A model generated the notes under the pieces. It did no database searches, was not told where the DNA came from, and saw only the letters and a list, made by a program, of their open reading frames with translations. A program made the position numbers and the translations under genes. This document shows positions 61,418-64,000 of a stretch of DNA of 64,000 nt, piece after piece. The stretch lies in assembly GCF_021725675.1 (NCBI RefSeq), contig NZ_JAKJPO010000001.1, forward strand, positions 310,001-374,000, given 5' to 3'. Positions within the stretch are counted from its first letter, which is position 1. Every line of letters begins with the position of its first letter. This DNA comes from Marilutibacter chinensis (GTDB lineage: Bacteria; Pseudomonadota; Gammaproteobacteria; Xanthomonadales; Xanthomonadaceae).

Positions 61418-62632
61418 TCAGTACCGCAGTACCTCGACCGTATCGCCCTCGGCGAGCCGCTGCGGGCCTTCGGGCACCACGATCAGGGCATCGGCTTCCG
61501 CCGCCGCACGCAGACGGTGCGAACCGGTGGCCGGGTCCGGCGTCGCGACGAGGCGGCCGTCATCGTCGCAGACCAGGCGGGCGCGCTGGAACTCGCGGCG
61601 GACATGGGTCTTGTCGATCGGCGCCGACAATCGGGCCCACAGCCGTGGCCGCGGCTCACTGCGGCCCTGCAGACCGTCGGCCAGGGCACGCCCCAAGGTC
61701 AGCCAGGTCGCCAGCACCGACACCGGATTGCCCGGCAGGCCGAGGAAACGGCACTGGTCGAGGCTGCCGAACAGCACCGGCATGCCGGGCTTCATCATCA
61801 CCTTCCAGAAATGGATCCGGCCGAAACGCCCGAGCACGCCCGGAATGTGGTCCTTCTCGCCGGCCGATACCGCGCCGCAGGTGATCACCAGATCGAACGC
61901 ACAGCCCGCGTCGCGCAACGCGGCCTCGACTGCGCGCGGCTGGTCCGGCAGTCGCGGCCACGCGGTCGGCTCCAGCCCCTCGGCACGCAGCAGGCCCATC
62001 AGCAGCTCGCGGTTGCTGTCGTAGATCTGGCCGGGGGCCAGCGACATCCCGGGTTCCACCAGTTCGTCGCCGCTGGTGAACACGGCCACGGTCGGCCGCC
62101 GCGATACCCGCAACGTGTCCATGCCGAGCGAGGCGGCCAGCGAGACCCGCGCTGGAGAAAGTACCGAACCGGCGCGCAGGACGGGGTCGCCGGCGCGGAC
62201 GTCTTCGCCTGCACGGCGGACATTGGCACCGGGGGCGATGCCATCGGGCACCCGCACGTGCCCGCCGTCGACCTGGACACTCTCCTTGATCGCGACCGTA
62301 TCCGTACCGGCCGGCATCGGCGCGCCGGTGGTGATGCGCATGCATTCGCCAGGGCCTATGCCCTGCCCGCCCGCCTCACCGGCGAACTGCTCGCCGGCCA
62401 GTCGCAGCACGGTTTCGTCGCCGCCCAGATCGGCATGCCGCAATGCGAAGCCATCCATCGCGCTGTTGTCGAACGGCGGCAGCGCGATCGGCGCGACGAG
62501 GTCGACGGCCAGCACCCGGCCGTGGCAGCGCGCCAGCGGGACGGTTTCGGCGTCGAGGCGATGCATCTGCGCGACCTCGCGGATGATCGCCAGCGCCTCA
62601 TCGAACAGGATCCGGGTCGGGAAGCCGGTCAT
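61418..62632 (-). CDS. moeA: Molybdopterin molybdenumtransferase
   Basis: Inserts molybdenum into molybdopterin; 404 residues, full length. Family motifs include LPPFDNSAMDGFA, TSGDELVEPG, and TCGAVSAGEKD, then GLPGNPVSVL. The start is ATG at 62632 (MTGFPTRILFDE). A longer upstream frame lies in an intergenic repeat and is rejected. It belongs to the mobA-moeA-moeB molybdenum-cofactor group on the minus strand. Confidence 0.96.
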   Translation of the reverse strand: MTGFPTRILFDEALAIIREVAQMHRLDAETVPLARCHGRVLAVDLVAPIALPPFDNSAMDGFALRHADLGGDETVLRLAGEQFAGEAGGQGIGPGECMRITTGAPMPAGTDTVAIKESVQVDGGHVRVPDGIAPGANVRRAGEDVRAGDPVLRAGSVLSPARVSLAASLGMDTLRVSRRPTVAVFTSGDELVEPGMSLAPGQIYDSNRELLMGLLRAEGLEPTAWPRLPDQPRAVEAALRDAGCAFDLVITCGAVSAGEKDHIPGVLGRFGRIHFWKVMMKPGMPVLFGSLDQCRFLGLPGNPVSVLATWLTLGRALADGLQGRSEPRPRLWARLSAPIDKTHVRREFQRARLVCDDDGRLVATPDPATGSHRLRAAAEADALIVVPEGPQRLAEGDTVEVLRY

Positions 62633-62644
62633 CTTGATGTTTGA

Positions 62645-62680
62645 GCCACGGATCGCACGGATGAACGCGGATAAGGCTTT
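62645..62680 (+). repeat. Dispersed intergenic repeat, copy 2
   Basis: Copy of the element in the moeA-moeB gap, in opposite orientation, in the moeA-mobA intergenic region. Together the two bracket moeA. Both match over about 35 bases with a few differences. This looks like a common genomic repeat rather than part of the mobile element. Confidence 0.55.
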
Positions 62681-62739
62681 TTCATGGAGTTGTCGCTCCG
62701 TCGGTGCCCAGCGGCGTTCGCCGCTGGCCTGCTGTTCTG

Positions 62740-63339
62740 TCAGCCGGACTGTTGCGGACCCTGACCCGCGACCCCGGCCGCGGCCAGATCCCCGGGCGTG
62801 TTGAGGTTGCCGAAGCGTACGCCCCCGAACCGCACCGCGACCAGGTCGAGCCGCGACTGCAGGCGGTGCACCGGGCGTTCGCCGGCCTCGATCGCCGCGG
62901 CGACCGCATCGCGCAATGCCGTCACCCGCCACAGTGCGACCAGCGGCTGCGGGCCGTCATCGTCGATCGCGTATGCGCCGTCCGCGCCGCTCATCGCGGC
63001 CAGGCTGCGCAGCAGGCACTCATTGATCCCGACCAGGTCGACCGGCAGCGTCAGCAGCCACGGGGTGACGCAGGCGGTGGCCAGGCTGTCGAGGCCCGCC
63101 AGTGGACCGATGTCGGCGGACGCGCGGTCGGGCACGGCCGTCAGCCCGGCCTGACGGTAGCGCTCCAGCGCCCGGTTCGCGCTCACCAGTACCCGGCCGG
63201 CCTCGCCGGCAAAACGTCGCTGCCAGCGCAGCACCTGCGGCATTCCATCGCGCTCGAGCCAGGCCTTGTCGAGCCCGCCCAGGCGGACGGCGCGGCCGCC
63301 GGCGAGGATGCCCAGGGTGATGTCGGACGCTGTCAGCAT
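62740..63339 (-). CDS. mobA: Molybdenum cofactor guanylyltransferase
   Basis: Adds GMP to molybdopterin; 199 residues. The N-terminal nucleotidyltransferase signature (GILAGGRAVRLGGLDKAWL, a variant of GGxSxRMGxDK) is clear, followed by DIGPLAGLDSL and a VNTPxD-like NLNTPGDL. The ATG at 63339 is used; a longer frame upstream runs into repeats. It precedes moeA, with 107 bases between. Confidence 0.93.
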   Translation of the reverse strand: MLTASDITLGILAGGRAVRLGGLDKAWLERDGMPQVLRWQRRFAGEAGRVLVSANRALERYRQAGLTAVPDRASADIGPLAGLDSLATACVTPWLLTLPVDLVGINECLLRSLAAMSGADGAYAIDDDGPQPLVALWRVTALRDAVAAAIEAGERPVHRLQSRLDLVAVRFGGVRFGNLNTPGDLAAAGVAGQGPQQSG

Positions 63340-63378
63340 CTGCGTAATGGTCCCTTGCAGGGCGCCGTGGAAACGGCG

Positions 63379-63449
63379 GTAGAGCGGCGTAAGCCAGGCC
63401 GCGATGGCTTTCGTCGGCAAGACCCGATCGCGGCTTACGCCGCTCCTAC
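63379..63449. repeat. REP-like inverted repeat between mobA and der
   Basis: Left arm (63379-63395) and right arm (63426-63449) form an inverted repeat of about 17 paired bases (GAGCGGCGTAAGCC and its complement). It is in the gap between the mobA start and der stop, and it is related to 56779-56802. As a hairpin it might also help end der transcription. Confidence 0.65.
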
Positions 63450-63463
63450 GCGCGAAACACCTG

Positions 63464-64000
63464 TCACTTGCTGCGCTTGACGTGGCGCATCAACCGTCGC
63501 TTGCGGGCGACCTGCCTCTCGGTGAGCACGTTCTTGCGGCCCTCGAACGGATTGCTGCCTTCCTTGAACACGAATCGCACCGGCGTGCCGACCAGCTTGA
63601 ACCGCTTGCGGAAGAAGTTCTCCAGATAGCGCTTGTAGGAGTCGCTGAGCGTGCGCAGACGGGTGCCGTGGACGACGAAGCTCGGCGGGTTGGTGCCCGC
63701 GGGATGGGCGAAACGCAGCTTGGCGACGTGACCGCGCACGCTCGGCGGCGGGTTGGACGCGTAGGCGATCTCCAGCGCCTTGTTGACCTCGCTGGTGCCG
63801 AACTCGCGGGTTGCCGAGGCATGGGCGCGGTGCACGGCGCGGAACAGTTCGCGCAGGCCGGAACCGTGCTTGGCGCTGATCCGCACCGCTTCGGCCCAGT
63901 CGACGAAACCGAGCTTGCGACTGAGCATCGCCTCGGCCTGCTCGCGCTGGTAATCGCTCAGCCCGTCCCACTTGTTGACCGCTATCACCAGGGCGCGGCC
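63464..64000 (-). CDS. der: GTPase Der (EngA), C-terminal part
   Basis: Essential ribosome-assembly GTPase. The window shows only the last 178 codons: the G4 motif VNKWDG of the second GTPase domain, a G5-like ISAKHGSG, and the KH-like C-terminal domain ([40 protein letters not shown]). The gene continues past the right edge, where the GTP-binding P-loops lie. The stop is followed by the REP-like repeat. Confidence 0.96.
   Translation of the reverse strand, partial: GRALVIAVNKWDGLSDYQREQAEAMLSRKLGFVDWAEAVRISAKHGSGLRELFRAVHRAHASATREFGTSEVNKALEIAYASNPPPSVRGHVAKLRFAHPAGTNPPSFVVHGTRLRTLSDSYKRYLENFFRKRFKLVGTPVRFVFKEGSNPFEGRKNVLTERQVARKRRLMRHVKRSK

Overview
The window looks like a high-GC gammaproteobacterial chromosome of the Xanthomonadaceae (Lysobacter/Luteimonas/Stenotrophomonas-like). 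I infer this from the core genes on the right (guaB, guaA, folD, a MoeB with an N-terminal rhodanese domain, moeA, mobA, der), from the style of the short intergenic palindromes, and from the gene order. Roughly the first 52.6 kb is an integrative and conjugative element (ICE) of the Tn4371-like trb/rlxS type. Its tyrosine integrase sits just downstream of guaA, a known island insertion site. The left end of the element lies outside the window.

Layout, left to right. 1-5.6 kb: the mating-pair genes trbE (cut by the window edge), trbD, trbC, trbB, a ribbon-helix-helix gene and the coupling protein traG, all on the minus strand with stop/start overlaps. 5.8-7.1 kb: an EexN-type entry-exclusion lipoprotein and a LysR regulator. 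7.1-26.2 kb: metabolic and envelope cargo. It holds three TetR-controlled blocks: oxidoreductases plus a lipoprotein hydrolase; a tripartite RND efflux system followed by MipA, LpxR, metallo-hydrolase, SDR and YdjM-like genes, with a divergent ferredoxin and a decayed SDR; and a small hydrolase/membrane pair. 26.3-38.6 kb: the mobilisation, replication and partition backbone (rlxS relaxase, traF, DUF2840, RHH, parA, repA, DUF2285, DUF2958, XRE, DUF736, parB, DUF932). An iteron array with an AT-rich block lies between repA and parA and looks like an origin. 39.2-40.6 kb: an unrecognised coiled-coil gene and a RadC-like gene, flanked by an imperfect repeat.

41.0-50.0 kb is a dense defence-type cargo. 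It contains a solitary RelB/DinJ-like antitoxin, an ABC-three-component (ABC-3C) system (REase-like/CTD protein, middle component 6, DUF2326 ATPase), a helical protein paired with a SIR2-like DUF4917 protein, a TPR-HEPN (LA2681-like) protein, and a convergent three-gene operon encoding an Mrr-like nuclease with a Cys cluster, a PD-(D/E)XK protein and a TIGR02391-type HEPN protein. 50.1-52.9 kb is the integration module: an AlpA-like factor (possible excisionase), a HicA-like/HTH pair, the integrase, and a repeat-rich attachment region.

From 52.95 kb onward is chromosomal backbone: guaB-lipoprotein-guaA, folD, DUF1244, two hydrolase/peptidase-like genes, and the molybdenum-cofactor genes moeB, moeA and mobA, with der cut by the right edge. 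The most novel-looking material is the untested three-gene nuclease/HEPN operon (47.7-50.0 kb), the antitoxin-headed ABC-3C locus, and the cryptic signals: origin iterons, integrase-proximal repeats, and a plus-strand terminator with no nearby gene. All family names come from reading motifs by eye; no database search was run.
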